Of a DNA stretch of 64,000 nt, positions 22,551-33,863 are shown in pieces. A program made the position numbers and the translations under genes. Under the pieces are notes generated by a model. It was given only the letters and a program-made list of their open reading frames with translations. It made no database searches and was not told the DNA's origin. This DNA is from Clarkia xantiana subsp. parviflora (Eukaryota; Streptophyta; Magnoliopsida; Myrtales; Onagraceae), in the NCBI GenBank assembly GCA_036873135.1, contig JAPTYO010000020.1, forward strand, positions 2,162,081 through 2,226,080, written 5' to 3'. How positions within the stretch are numbered: position 1 is the stretch's first letter; every line of letters begins with the position of its first letter.

Positions 22551-23810
22551 ATTATGACCTTTTCAAGTTTAATATTGTTAATTTGGTTAAAATGTATAAC
22601 ACAATGATATATCTATTAATTTAGATTTATTTCATTCATTTACCTATAACATTCTATCAACCAAACATTTGATTTAAAATTATCATTTCATATTTCTCAT
22701 GTCAACTAAACATCATTATATTAATATTACATATGGGTGCTGCTATAGACTAATAAAATTACCGTGAAATATATACCGAAAGTGCATGTGAGCTCAATTG
22801 ACAGCTTTCCAAACTTTTCCATGTTTAAGCTAATTTTTCTATTTTATTTTTTCCATTCCAACTATACCCCTTTTATTCCTCCCATTCATAGTATAAATAA
22901 GTTGGCGCAATAACAAATGTGATTATTTTAATACCAAAAATCTGCAAAAAAAAACCTATATGATATATTGCAAAAACCAAACATGATATAATAATAACAA
23001 TTTTAAGTAATCACATCATCATAAAAATTAAAACAATTTTAAAAATCAAATGCAAACAGAATATTTATCAACATACACACAAATTTACCGTTAATATATC
23101 ACCGTGTTCAAACTTTTCTTGTATATATTAAAAAAACATAGAAAATTTCAAGACCATTATCTATTTTACTTGTTCTGTTGCAGTTCATCTTATATTCTCT
23201 TATCTCTTTCTTTGGTTGGTGACTGATGATGAAAAAGAAACCTATAATAAAATTATTATGAAATCATGGTTATATTAAGATGAATGAGTAATATATCAAA
23301 AAGAATCTCATAAAAAAAAACCTTTGAGATTGTCATTTTATATGTTGAAAAACATTGAATAGTTGTTGAAGTTTGACCAAAGCTTCTATAGTGTTGTCGA
23401 ACATAAAAATGTAGTTAATGAGTAAATTGTTCATATACTTAAAACATAATAATAATAATATCACTTACAAAAATTAATTAACCGCAAATAAATCTGCAAC
23501 AATTGCGTAAAATTGAGATTTTCCACATCATCCGAGTTAAATATCATTGCGGCCTTTCAGACCAATTCATCGATATTCGGCTCAACTTCTGAACAATTAC
23601 TTGTAAGATCATTGAGTCCTCCAACTATATGAGGTATGTATTATTGGAAATACTGATGGTAAATATGCAAAGTTATAAAGTTCAAGGACCAAAATGCAAT
23701 TAATCACATCTCGGTTACTTACAAGTAATTCCTCCAATTAACATGCAAGATATAGGCAACACCGAAATTGTACGTAAAATTCGACACAAACCAATACGTA
23801 TTTTTATACT
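22551..23810. other. AT-rich intergenic DNA
   Basis: No gene is seen. The block 22616-22735 ('tttatttcattcatttacctataacatt' to 'attaatattacatat') matches 44145-44250, a second dispersed repeat. Otherwise there are A/T runs and nothing recognised. Confidence 0.5.
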
Positions 23811-23970
23811 GAGGCCCGTGCTAATTACAGTCTCCTTAAGGCAATTTTGCCCATCCCCACCCTCGGGTTATGCAAAGGGGTTTATATAAGGGGCGATCAC
23901 CTCCCAGGATTCAACAGTGTCATCGAATCGTGTTATGCATGCAACACGTTCGACCGAACCGAACTCAATA
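23811..23970. repeat. Dispersed repeat, inverted relative of 58745-58890
   Basis: The text 'tccttaaggcaattttgccc', 'ggttatgcaaaggggtttata' and 'gggcgatcacctccca' is found in reverse complement at 58790-58885. This is probably a piece of a retroelement LTR or another dispersed element; the parent element was not identified. Positions 23971-24164 hold nothing recognised. Confidence 0.6.
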
Positions 23971-24164
23971 CCTGAACTCAAACAAAGAACAGGAAAGCCG
24001 ACGACAACGGCTAAAAATAACTAGAAAGGTCGAACGACATGAGTCGATAACAACCTAGTAAAAACTCTGCAATTCGTCAACACGAAGAACAGAGGAGGAG
24101 AAAATATAACTTGAATTCCAAAATTATGGATTCCGAAAATATCAATGTTTAAAAAAAAAAGTAA

Positions 24165-24467
24165 TTAATTAATCTAATATGTTGACTATTTAGCATTTAA
24201 TTTACTCAATTAACATTAAGTCTATTAAAATATTGAATTTATGTAAAATGAAGTTCAATTTATTACGCTACGATTTCTTAACTGTTAAATCATGTACATT
24301 CACATATATGTAAAAGAAAACATTTTTTTTATCTTTATTAAAATTAGATTCATTATCTTTCATAATTCATTGGTTGAAAATCGAATTGAAATAAAATTGA
24401 ATTTATTTAGGAAACTCGTATAATATCTATTATCTTGTCTTCATTATTATATTATCTTTTGGGAAAA

Positions 24468-24515
<48 letters not shown>

Positions 24516-25740
24516 TCTAAGCATGTATAACCTTCCAAATTATTGTATTGTTGTATTATTCATCATTTAAACGGCCATGGGCTCACTTTTCTTCGGGCCC
24601 ATTTCCACAAAAATGCCTCTTTCTTTTCTGCCTCTACTAAATCAAAATCAACAACAGTTAGTTCAACTCTATACTCCTTTTCAAATTTAATGAGGCCCAT
24701 GACAGGTTTCTTAGCAACAGTTAGCCAATACATGCGTAAATTAATATGTATGATTGATTTAGATATTGAATATTTGAAACCTTATTAAGTATTTATACAT
24801 ATATTTAGTATTTAATTAATACTCAATCATACCTAAAGTGTGTATTAATTTACCTACACTCCACTTTGAATTAACTTAATATATATATATATATGCTTCT
24901 TATTGTAATTATGTAAGTATTAGGATGTATTTAGGGTTAATCAATCCATTGGTTAAATAAGTTTATCAATGTTATTTTTACTTTTTGGTTTGAACATATT
25001 TTTTGGTTATCTAACTTTGTCCAAAATATTTATTTTTTTTTTTTTTTTTTCATATTTTCCGTCCTGTTCTTCATTAAATCGAGATTTTTCAGGTGGAGAA
25101 GTTCTGGGAGGTCCAATATCAAACTGAAGAGATTTTGCTGTATTAATTTCCAATTAATATCTTCAACTGCTAAAAATACCATTATATGATTTTTTTTGTC
25201 CAATGTAATTAAATTATAACGGAGGTAGTCATTTAATTTGCAATTGAAAGTTCATGTGGTGATTAAAAAATTAAAAAAAAAGTTTGAATTTGAAAATTAA
25301 TAAAATGAAATGATCTTGTCTAGGGACGACAATTGATCAGAATTCCCGGTTTTTAACCCACATAGTTACATTCATATCCGCACCATGTACTTTTCATGTA
25401 ATTCATATCTGATTCATACCCGTCTGAAATTTTATAGATCACCAGTATCCAACAACACAATACTGTTACATGCACCACACAATATTTTATTTTAATCCCT
25501 ATTAAAAAAAAAAACTGAATTGATCCTACAAAGTTCAAAATATATCATTTTACCCCAAAACTTCATAACAATATCAATTTTTTTATCACACTGTTCCAGC
25601 GACATTTCGGTCGCCGGTGACCACTTCCATTCCTGTGAGTTTCGAGGGTCGCCGTCCGGAGTTAGGGGGTTGTCGGTCGGATTTGAGGGGTGAGCGGCCG
25701 GAGTTGGTAGTGGCTGGCTGTAGTCGTGGTGGCGGCCGAT
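24165..25740. repeat. Old segmental duplication, copy B (uninterrupted)
   Basis: This is the compact counterpart of 17050-21800. It runs through the points where copy A carries the hAT-like element (near 24530), the TIR element (near 24933) and the MITE (near 25497). It includes a (TA)n run at 24477-24513. Short open frames are not conserved with copy A, so it is treated as non-coding. Confidence 0.65.
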
Positions 25741-26448
25741 CAGAGTCGTGGTTGATCAAAATTCGAATTTGATTGATTTTAGATAAACCATAGACATTTG
25801 TATTTTATACGGATCAACACATATTCTATACATATAGATATATATTTAAAATATATGTATTAACTCTGTGAATTCATTCAGCGGATATCTGCGATAAAAT
25901 ATGATGAATTTATCAATGTGGCGTGTAAAACTCATATATATTGTCACCCATAGTCTGATCCACCGATCTTGACTCTCAAACTGAGAGATCCACCGATCTT
26001 GACTCCGAAACATTTCATTTCTAAGCAGAGGAGTTTTCAAGTGATCTTCAATTGATATCGATTATGTATTAATCAATATCATTTACAAGTTGATAGATAT
26101 ATATCACGTATATTTGAGTGATTGGTCCAAGACTATCGATAAAAAAATTTGTATAAGATTTTTTATTTAATTTTCTAAAAAAAAAATTATATCTCAATTC
26201 CCTTCTTTAAACCAATCAAAATTCTGATAATGATTTGCTCATTAAACCTAAATTTAAATTAATTTTGATGAATGATATAAAACAGAAAATGAAAATACAA
26301 AATTATTTTTGGCTTTTTGCCTACCGAATTATTGGTAATTTTACCGAAAATAATAGGTGGGAAATGGAAATCGTAGCTGGTCATAAACTAAACTAAACCA
26401 AAATCGCAATTGAAACCCTCTTCTTTCTCCTCCTCCGCCACCGTCAAA
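25741..26448. promoter_or_regulatory. Upstream region of the F-box gene
   Basis: This is the 700-bp AT-rich stretch before the F-box start codon. It holds a direct repeat of 'gatccaccgatcttgactc' (25957-25975 and 25988-26006). No clear TATA box or transposon end was identified, so the promoter role is inferred from position only. Confidence 0.4.
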
Positions 26449-27866
26449 ATGGAGGATTCAGCCGCCGCCGCGCCAATCTACCGCCTGCCGGAGGACGCAC
26501 TCCTCCATATCTTCTCCTCCCTACCCCTCCGTCAAATCCTCATCTGCCGATCCGTCTCCAAGTTCTTCTACCAGCTTCTCGACTCACCTTCGTTCACTCA
26601 CCAGATCGCCTCTACTTCCCCGCCGCTCCGTCTCATCGCCCTCCGCCCGCCTCACCATCACCACCACCACCATCGATCCCATAGCCACAGCCACGTTAGC
26701 CGTCACACGTCCCCTCAGCTTTCCCTCGTCAACGCATTCGATCCGTGCGAGGAGCGGTGGCTCAGGCTCAGCCTAGGGTTCCTCCCCTTCAGGTCTCTCC
26801 ATCCCGTGGCGTCTTCCTCTCACGGCGTGGTCTACCTCTGGGGCGATTCCGCTGACTCGCCGGAGCCGATCAGGTCGCTCATCGCCTGCAACCCTTTGAC
26901 TCGCCAATTCAAGGTATTGCTTTGCTTTACATACACCTGCTAGCTGCCTATATTTCAATTACTGGGTTCTTGCTTGCTGATCAACGTTCAGGATTTGGAT
27001 ACATGTTGATTAGCTAATACATATAATTCATTTCCATGACCTCAATTATTCAATTGGAGTGATTTATTATGAGTGTGGAATGTGGATCATGTTCAATGCT
27101 AAATTAGGACAATCCTACTCCAAAATTAGGTATTTCAAGCTAAAGTAGAGATATTGATCTATATAATGAACAGGTATTGCCACAGCTGGGTTCGGCCTGG
27201 TCTCGTCATGGATCAGTCCTAGTCGATGCTGCAAATCGGGTTATGGTACTCACTGAACTCGCCGCTCTATATTTCACTGGTTCAAACCAGTGGCTTAAGT
27301 TCTCCTCCGACTTGCCTTCAAAACCCAGAAGCCCAGTCTTAGTCTCTGACTCTGCATATGCACTTTGTGACATTGGCTCTCCATGGAGAAGCCAATGGAA
27401 GCTTTTCTCATGCTACCTGAACTCATCAACTTGCTCAACCCACAACTGGGTTCGACTAAACAAACCCGAATGGGGCGATGTGTTTGATATTCTGAAACGA
27501 CCCCGTTTGGTACGAGGTGTAGGGAACCAGATCTTAATGGTGGGTGGATTGAAATCTCCTTTTTCACTGAATGCATCTTGTTCCACTATCCTGATACTGA
27601 GGTTGGATTTGGGGACTATGGAGTGGGATGAAGCAGGAAGAATGCCTGTTGAGATGTTCCGAGACTTTTCAGAGGAATCGAGTAAGTTCAAGGTGTTTGG
27701 TGGTGGGAATCGAGTTTGCTTCTCAGGGAAGAGAGCAGGAAGGTTTGTTATGTGGGATTGTAGTGATGGCATGGTGGAGTGGAGGTGGATTGAAGGGGTG
27801 CCGGGATACATTGATGGCTTCTGTAGAGGGTTTGTCTTTGAAGCCACACTCACTGCATTGCCTTGA
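26449..27866 (+). CDS. F-box protein with kelch-like C-terminal region
   Basis: Two exons, 26449-26913 and 27174-27866, are joined across a 260-bp GT/AG intron in phase 0, giving 385 residues. The ATG sits in a good plant context (aaaATGG). Residues 11-50 form an F-box (LPEDALLHIFSSLPLRQIL... with SVSKFF), which in this family docks on SKP1 of SCF ubiquitin ligases. A run of seven histidines and a Ser/His-rich stretch follow at 69-86. The rest (conserved-looking HPVASSSHGVVYLWGD, CNPLTRQFK, LPQLGSAWSRHGSVLVD, NRVMVLTELAALYF) resembles plant F-box/kelch proteins of the At5g43190 type (from memory). It would select a substrate for ubiquitination; the substrate is unknown. The reading frame is intact, flanked by transposons on both sides. 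Confidence 0.9.
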
Positions 27867-28130
27867 TGGTATTGTTCGAGTTCGTTAACTTGGATGTACT
27901 CGTTGATGTTTATTGTATTGGATTTACTTGTACCTTTGTGTGGTGTGTGTGTGTAAAATTGTACTTTGTTGTTGTATTATTCATTTATCTTCTGTATGAA
28001 CACAATCTAAGCTTAACTTGATTCGGATTTTTTATTGTTTTGGTGCTGTGAATCTCTTAAGCGTGTTGCATATAGTAAAATCTATGCCGTTTACGAAGCG
28101 AAAGGTTATTCAGTTTGCAGATGGCTAGGC

Positions 28131-28577
28131 TAGGGGTATAAATGAGCCGATTCAAGTGTCTGGCAAGCTCGAATCACTTTACTCGAACTAGACTGAGTTT
28201 AAATTTTTCAAGCCCGGCTCCATTCCATACTCGACGATTTCGAGCTTGGCTTGACTCGGCTCGATAAATTTAAAATTCAATTAAATTATAAATTGTGCAC
28301 ATTAGCTCGACTCGATTTGTCTTTTGCCTCAAGCTTGAACTCGACTTGAATTGAATATACATATATATAATATTATGTAAAGATCGAATAAACTCGATCT
28401 CGACTCGAATAGATAAAGCAAAAAAGCACGAGCTTCTCGAGTCGAGTACCACTTAACTCGTATTCGAACCGGCTTCAAAAAAGCTCGACTCAACTCGAAA
28501 TTTACCGAGTCGAATTCGAATATCGTCTGAGTCGATCTCGATTAGCTCACGAGTAATTTGACTCGTTTACACCCCTA
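28131..28577. mobile_element. hAT-like non-autonomous element, TAGGGGTGTAAACGAG family
   Basis: The left end TAGGGGTATAAATGAGCC and right end GACTCGTTTACACCCCTA are imperfect inverted repeats. ATGGCTA occurs just outside both ends (28121-28127 and 28581-28587), separated from the termini by 3 bp, so an 8-bp duplication is probable but not clean. Subterminal sequence is made of CGAGCTCGA-type words. Positions 27867-28130 are the 3' flank of the F-box gene. Confidence 0.7.
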
Positions 28578-28689
28578 CGAATGGCTAAGATGTGGTTGAT
28601 GGTGGTGGGACTCGTTACCAAATGTTTTGTCTTTTCTATTCACGATCTAAAGTTTTTCTCTGAGAAGATTTAGTAAACAATAAGCGTAT

Positions 28690-28834
28690 TATATGTGTCA
28701 ATGTTGTCTCACAAACAACTCTGTCAACGTAGTCCCATCAACAATCTGGTATAGTTAAAATGCCGTCTCATTAAACACTATCAATGTAGTTCCACAAACA
28801 GCTATACGTCAACGTAGTTCCACAAACAACCTAG
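28690..28834. repeat. Short degenerate repeats 'tcaacgtagt.ccacaaac'
   Basis: Variants of 'gtcaacgtagttccacaaacaac' and 'tggtatagttaaaatg.cg' recur here, and similar wording appears right of the LTR element at 38818-38900 and at 63200-63330. The origin is unclear; it may be remains of another dispersed element. The LTR retrotransposon at 28835 is inserted beside it. Confidence 0.45.
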
Positions 28835-29287
28835 TGTCACAGACCTGGAAAGTAGTGCAAGTTGGGCACACCAACGTCTATTACGTCCAAATGAGTTTTT
28901 GTATATAAAGCTCTTTAGGGGGAGTAGTAGTTGGAAGCCAAACCAGGACGTGAAGGATGTGGATATCTCCCCTTCATACATGGGTTGTCGCTTGAAAGCC
29001 AATGCCTGGTTTCCAATGTCCTGGTTGTTATCGGTAAGACGTTGCATATTTTTCGGGATCCTGCTGGTTTGGGAGCTAATTCCGCTCTCCTGATGATGAC
29101 CAGGGCAGGTCGAAAACCAGAAGCTGCTCTTAGGAGTAAAGACCCCTAACCACGACTCGTTCCGTCCGTATGCGCAATGCGAGTTAGGTTTCGAGAACTG
29201 ATCTTGGGAGGGCTGATCCGGATGTGGGAAGGCCAATGCCCCGCGTGTCGATTCCGCTGGGAGAGTCAAAACTCCAGACATGTGACA
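28835..29287 (+). repeat. 5' LTR of the small LTR retrotransposon
   Basis: 453 bp, from TGTCACAGACC to CAGACATGTGACA. 'tgtatataaagctctttagg' inside it (about 28901-28920) shows the uninterrupted form of the site where the copia element landed in the other LTR. Open frames here on either strand are not conserved with the other LTR. Confidence 0.85.
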
Positions 29288-29289
29288 AG

Positions 29290-29302
29290 TGGTATTAGAG
29301 CA
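29290..29302 (+). other. Primer binding site, initiator tRNA-Met type
   Basis: TGGTATTAGAGCA starts two bases after the 5' LTR. It is one base different from the canonical complement of plant initiator tRNA-Met (TGGTATCAGAGC). The position fixes the orientation of the element as plus. Confidence 0.8.
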
Positions 29303-29990
29303 AAGTTCTCGTTCGTTACATGGGAGTTTCAAGATAGAAGATGACTGTTGCAGACTCTGAAACTATAGTGGTTGTTACTTTACCACGAATGTCATTAGGT
29401 TGTGTGACTCTAAGAACTCGGAAGACATGACCGCTGATGGTTTCCTTCAATCCGAGAGATCAAGGATGTGTGGTGACGTTGCCACCATGGGGAGTGGATG
29501 CACTAGAGAAGAGTGTAGTCAGATGCACATATTGGCTGCTATGGTTCTTGAAGAAAAAGTGTCCAACGAGGAGGGTTGAGTTGCACTACTGTGGGAATTA
29601 TTGCTAGAAGGGCGGATGCAAGTTGTCGAATGCCAACTTTGACCATACCCAAGATGATATCGACTGCTGAAAGGGCGGAGACAAGTTTCTAAGTAGAGTG
29701 TCCATGGGGTGGGAAGTCTCTTAGGCGTGGTAGCCGTTTCTCTGGACAGAGGAATAGACCTTTTCACGGGGTCGTAGTGTTGTCTCACGTGGACTCGTGA
29801 CTGTGACCAACGATTATAAGTTGATCTTCTCAATCGAGGGTTCAATGCGCAAAAAGCAACTCTGATCATACCCAAGAAGGTAGAATATGTTGATGGCGTG
29901 TGACGCGGTCTTGCTGTGGAAGAATTGAAGATTCCTTGAAGGCAGCGGGACGACGCAACGAGGGTGTTGCGTAGGTTGTGTAGGAGAGAA
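29303..29990 (+). other. Non-coding internal region of the small LTR retrotransposon
   Basis: Roughly 690 bp of balanced composition. No gag, protease or pol motif was recognised in any frame. It may carry packaging or dimerisation signals, as in other small non-autonomous LTR elements (inference). Confidence 0.6.
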
Positions 29991-30067
29991 TGTCACGAAA
30001 CTGGAAAGTGGTGCAAGTTGGAGCACACCAACGTCTACTACGTCCAAATGAGTTTTTGTATATAAAG

Positions 30068-30667
30068 TGTTAGATTACGGGGAGTAATCACTACGGAAAA
30101 TTAAACCATGGTATATGCTAGTAATCGAAATTACGCAACGGAAGATTCGCACATACCTCAACAGTAGTCGGTAGTCCCAAGATCCTTGTCGCAGGGAGTT
30201 CACGATCCTCCGGTCGGCACCCATAAGGGTTCTTGTTAAGGAAGCCCTATGTGGTATATTCTCCACAACAAAGCCTCAAATCGATTCTTGACAAGGGACG
30301 GATCTCCGGAGTGTTTGCTCGAAGGCAAATTGGCACACCCTTGGTGTTTGGTGGTTTCGGCCGAACTAGGTGGTTATAAGGGAAGAGTTTCTCTCAAATC
30401 AACACTTAAATGGAATTATGATTAACCCTAATAAAATCCCTAACACCCCATATACAGGAGGAGCAAAGTGGACAAAAGTCTACTTCGCCCCTACATAGTT
30501 CGGCCGACCCCTATGGTGTATACGCGGGAGGCCCAATTTTGGGCATCTCATGTCAATTGGGATTTGGGTCTAGCCCAATGTATTAATGTGACATTTACCC
30601 AATTAACTTAGGTAACATATACATATAATGGACTTCCATATACCGCGCCCATCACTATATACTTGCA
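30068..30667 (-). repeat. 3' LTR of the copia element (left on plus strand)
   Basis: 600 bp, highly similar to 37823-38423 but with numerous small differences (for example 'ggtgagt' against 'ggggagt', and an inserted 'cgcg' near 30523). On the minus strand it is preceded by CGAGTGGGAGC (30668-30678), a polypurine tract. Confidence 0.88.
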
Positions 30668-31810
30668 GCTCCCACTCGCCGGAATGGGAGGGTGCCTGTT
30701 AATGCATTCTCTTCCAAATATGCATCAACATTTCACTCTTTCGATCTGGTCCTTGCTTCCGAATAGTTCATACGAGATTTTCCGTGCAACCGGCGGACAC
30801 GACGAGCATCGTGCTACTCATCTGTTAGGAGTGTTGTAACGCCCGCGGAACGTTGATTCTCTTTTATCTAATCAACCTGTTATAAACAACATTTATATAG
30901 TGTCGCAATGTATCCTAGGTCAACTGATAATTCTCCTTTTGCCTAGTTTCCTCATAAGAACACTTCTCCAAGGCATCCGTAGAGGTATTCACAACCTTCA
31001 GGTAATATCCGGTTGGTGGCCACCTTATACAAGAGTCGGTGAATTACAGGTGAACTTGACCATCCCCATTGCTCATATCCTTAGTCAAACCCAACTGGTT
31101 TCCAAAGACGTGGTCACTGGGCCTTTTTGTTCAGCACTACGCTCGTACGCCGGGAAGCGAACATTGAGCCTGACCTTAGATATGAGTTCTGAGTCCGTGA
31201 GGATACTTTGGGTGCCTCTTCATAAGGCTTCCGGGATTAATCACACGCTCGAGGTGAAGAAGTATGTGCCCGCCAGAATCACGAGGATTCTTTCTAACAC
31301 AACCGAGCTGTGACCCCGTGGTCGAACGTGGCACGCGTAGTATGAAGCACGCGTAGTATGAAGCACACGTCGATAGCATACTTGAACTTTTAAGTTCAAA
31401 GGAATGGGATATGTAAATCGTGCTATCGCAGATTGCCATTTGGCCCATAATTGGATTAATGACGAACGATGTTCATCACAGCGATCTGCAAAACGAAGAT
31501 CATGTCGAGTTACTTCGACACTAGATAATCGTTCAGCTTAATCAGGTTTATCCCCCTGATTCTTAGCCAGCCTTGCTCAGTAGAGGCCTCCCTCCACCGC
31601 AAGACGACCGTACCTGTGTGACGAGGTAAGGCCCACATTCGACATAGTTTTAGCAGAGGATTGCGTCCTCCTACGACTTAGTTTATAGACCGAAAATTTT
31701 GATGTATTCAAACATTATGACGCCGATAGATCATAAACTCAACTGCAATTCTTTCGTTTCAAAACTGTAACTTTCAATTATCAAAATGTTATCATAGATA
31801 CATGCCAATT

Positions 31811-33075
31811 TTAAACCCTACGCAATCCAAGCAGTTTTACATGCTTTTCGAATATCTCCCTGCGCAATGGTTTAGTTAATGGGTCCGCAATCATGTTATC
31901 AGTGGACAAGTATTCCATTGTGATTATATTGTCTTCTACCATAGATTTAGCATAAAAATATTTCACATCAATGTGTTTTGTCCTACTATGGTACTTCGGA
32001 TTCTTTACTGCCGCAATGGCTGCCTGACTGTCAGAGAACACCTTCACATGTTAACTCTCGACATCGCCACCAAGCAGCGCAGTAAGAAGTCTTTTCAGCC
32101 AGACCGCTTCCTGTGCGTTTTTAGAGAGAGCTACGAATTCTGATTCCATCATGGACAGTGCGACACAGGTTTGCTTCTTGCTCGTCCATGAGATGACGAC
32201 ATTAGCAAGGAGAAACACTCCTCTTGTGGTGGACTTACTATCATCCGGATCGCCACCTTGGTCGGCGTCACTGTAACCGGTCAATTTTAACTTCCCGCCC
32301 TCGTAGAACAGTGCGTAGTTGGCAGTACCTTTCAGATAACGAATTATTTGTTTTATAGCCTTTAAATGTTGATAGCCAGGATCTGATTGAAAATGTGCTA
32401 CTAGGCCCACGGCGTAACAGATATCCGGACGGGTTCATTGCATGGCGTACATCAAACTACCGACCATGCTTAAATACTTTGCACCCTACATCTGTTCACG
32501 CTCTGCTAGGTTCTTGGGGCCGTCACGTTTTGACAGTGTGCACCCAAACATCACCGGCGTATCCACGGGTTTGGCATCCTGTAATTTGAACGTTTTTAAT
32601 AGTTTGTTGATATAGGCTTCTTAGGACATACATAATTTCCGGGTAGCCCGATCTCTAGCAATTTTAATTCCTAAGATCTACGCGGCTTCTCCCATGTCTT
32701 TCATCTCGAATACAGATGCTAACCAGGACTTTAACTCGTTCATAAAACTCATATCGTTTGAGACAATGATATGTCGTCCACGTATAAGGTTATGATGACA
32801 TACTTAGACCCGGAGGTCTTATAATACACGCACGGATCCTCGTGAAGATTCACAAATCCGTTTCCTACGATTTCCTCGTGGAATCTGCGGTACCATTGCC
32901 GAGACGACTGTTTAAGACCGTAGATGGACCTTCGGAGTTTACAAACTTTACGTTCATTACCAGGAGTAATAAAACCCTCTGGTTGCTCCATGTAGATATG
33001 TTTCTCCAGGTTTCTGTGGAGGAATGCGGTCTTAACATCCATCAGTTCGAGATCGAGACTTGCGACTAGGACCAT
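31811..33075 (-). pseudogene. Copia pol remnant: reverse transcriptase and RNase H
   Basis: Reverse transcriptase is recognised at 33075-32749 by DVKTAFLHRNLEKHIYMEQP, RRSIYGLKQS and LYVDD. The frame breaks immediately after YVDD, and downstream text resembling the usual continuation is in another frame. RNase H follows at 32410-32051 (YLKGTANYALFY, GYSDADQGGD, SWTSKKQTCVALS) and 32047-31811 (FSDSQAAIAAVKNPKYHSRTKHID, DPLTKPL), with an in-frame stop between them at about 32048-32050. The enzyme normally copies element RNA into DNA in virus-like particles; this copy cannot make an intact protein. Integrase was not recognised. Confidence 0.9.
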
Positions 33076-33463
33076 GACTGGCCCTAACCGTGGTTTGACG
33101 CACAGTCAGTGAGTTTGTTTTGTCAAAGTCCACTCCATGAAATTGGGTATATCCTTTCGCAACAAGTCAGGTTTCTCACCTACCGACATTTTCCATCAGT
33201 GGTGAGCCTTCTTTGAGGACTCACCTTATCCTTGTGCCCTTGTGGTTAAGAGGTAAATCAACTATAGACTACTATGACTTTCATTTAAGGCGATCTCTCT
33301 CTTTTATTATTTTCTCCATTTCTCCACTTGAGGTCTTTCCAATGCTTGCCAACAGTTGTTAGAGCGAGGTTTTTCACCTTACTCGATGGGATACTTCTTG
33401 GAGAAGTTCGATGCCTTTGACTTTCGTCTAGGCTTGTTTATCCCATCTTGAGTCTGAACGCTT

Positions 33464-33863
33464 CTCCCACTTGGAATAATGCCTCTCATCGGAGCATCGT
33501 TTCCTTTGGGAAAAAGAGCAGTGCTTGAATCTTGATCATCAACTTTCCTTTGACAACCTCTCGGTCTCGGGGTTTCACTTCCGAGATGAATTCCTTAATC
33601 ACTAGGATCTGGAACCAAGTTTGGTCGGATCACTCCCACTGGAAACAATGGGTATTACTCCCACTGGAAACAATGGGTAGTCGAGGCAGTTGTGGCATTC
33701 ATGGTTCAGTAATATGACCATCAGGTTCAACTTGATTCGTCTCAACAACAACAGTGATTTCGCGTGGTAGGGTTTATTCCTCCCACTGGATTTATTATGA
33801 AAATGTTCCCATTCTCATTTACCATGTCATTCACTTGAGTTGCTGGTTCAAATCTCTCCCACT
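33464..33863 (-). repeat. Five polypurine-tract-like AGTGGGAG motifs
   Basis: CTCCCACT (minus strand AGTGGGAG) occurs at 33464-33471, 33633-33640, 33658-33665, 33780-33787 and 33856-33863. The second and third are part of a 25-bp tandem duplication ('actcccactggaaacaatgggtatt'). The same octamer forms the core of the polypurine tract at 30669-30676. Confidence 0.7.

Noticed and set aside
28802..29332. 176-residue minus-strand open frame
   Set aside because: It coincides with the 5' LTR of the small retrotransposon and is broken in the other LTR copy (38433-38807 region differs).
30900..31313. 137-residue plus-strand open frame in the copia 3' region
   Set aside because: It is antisense to the element, between RNase H and the LTR, with no recognised domain. 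Copia elements rarely carry antisense genes, and nothing here supports one.
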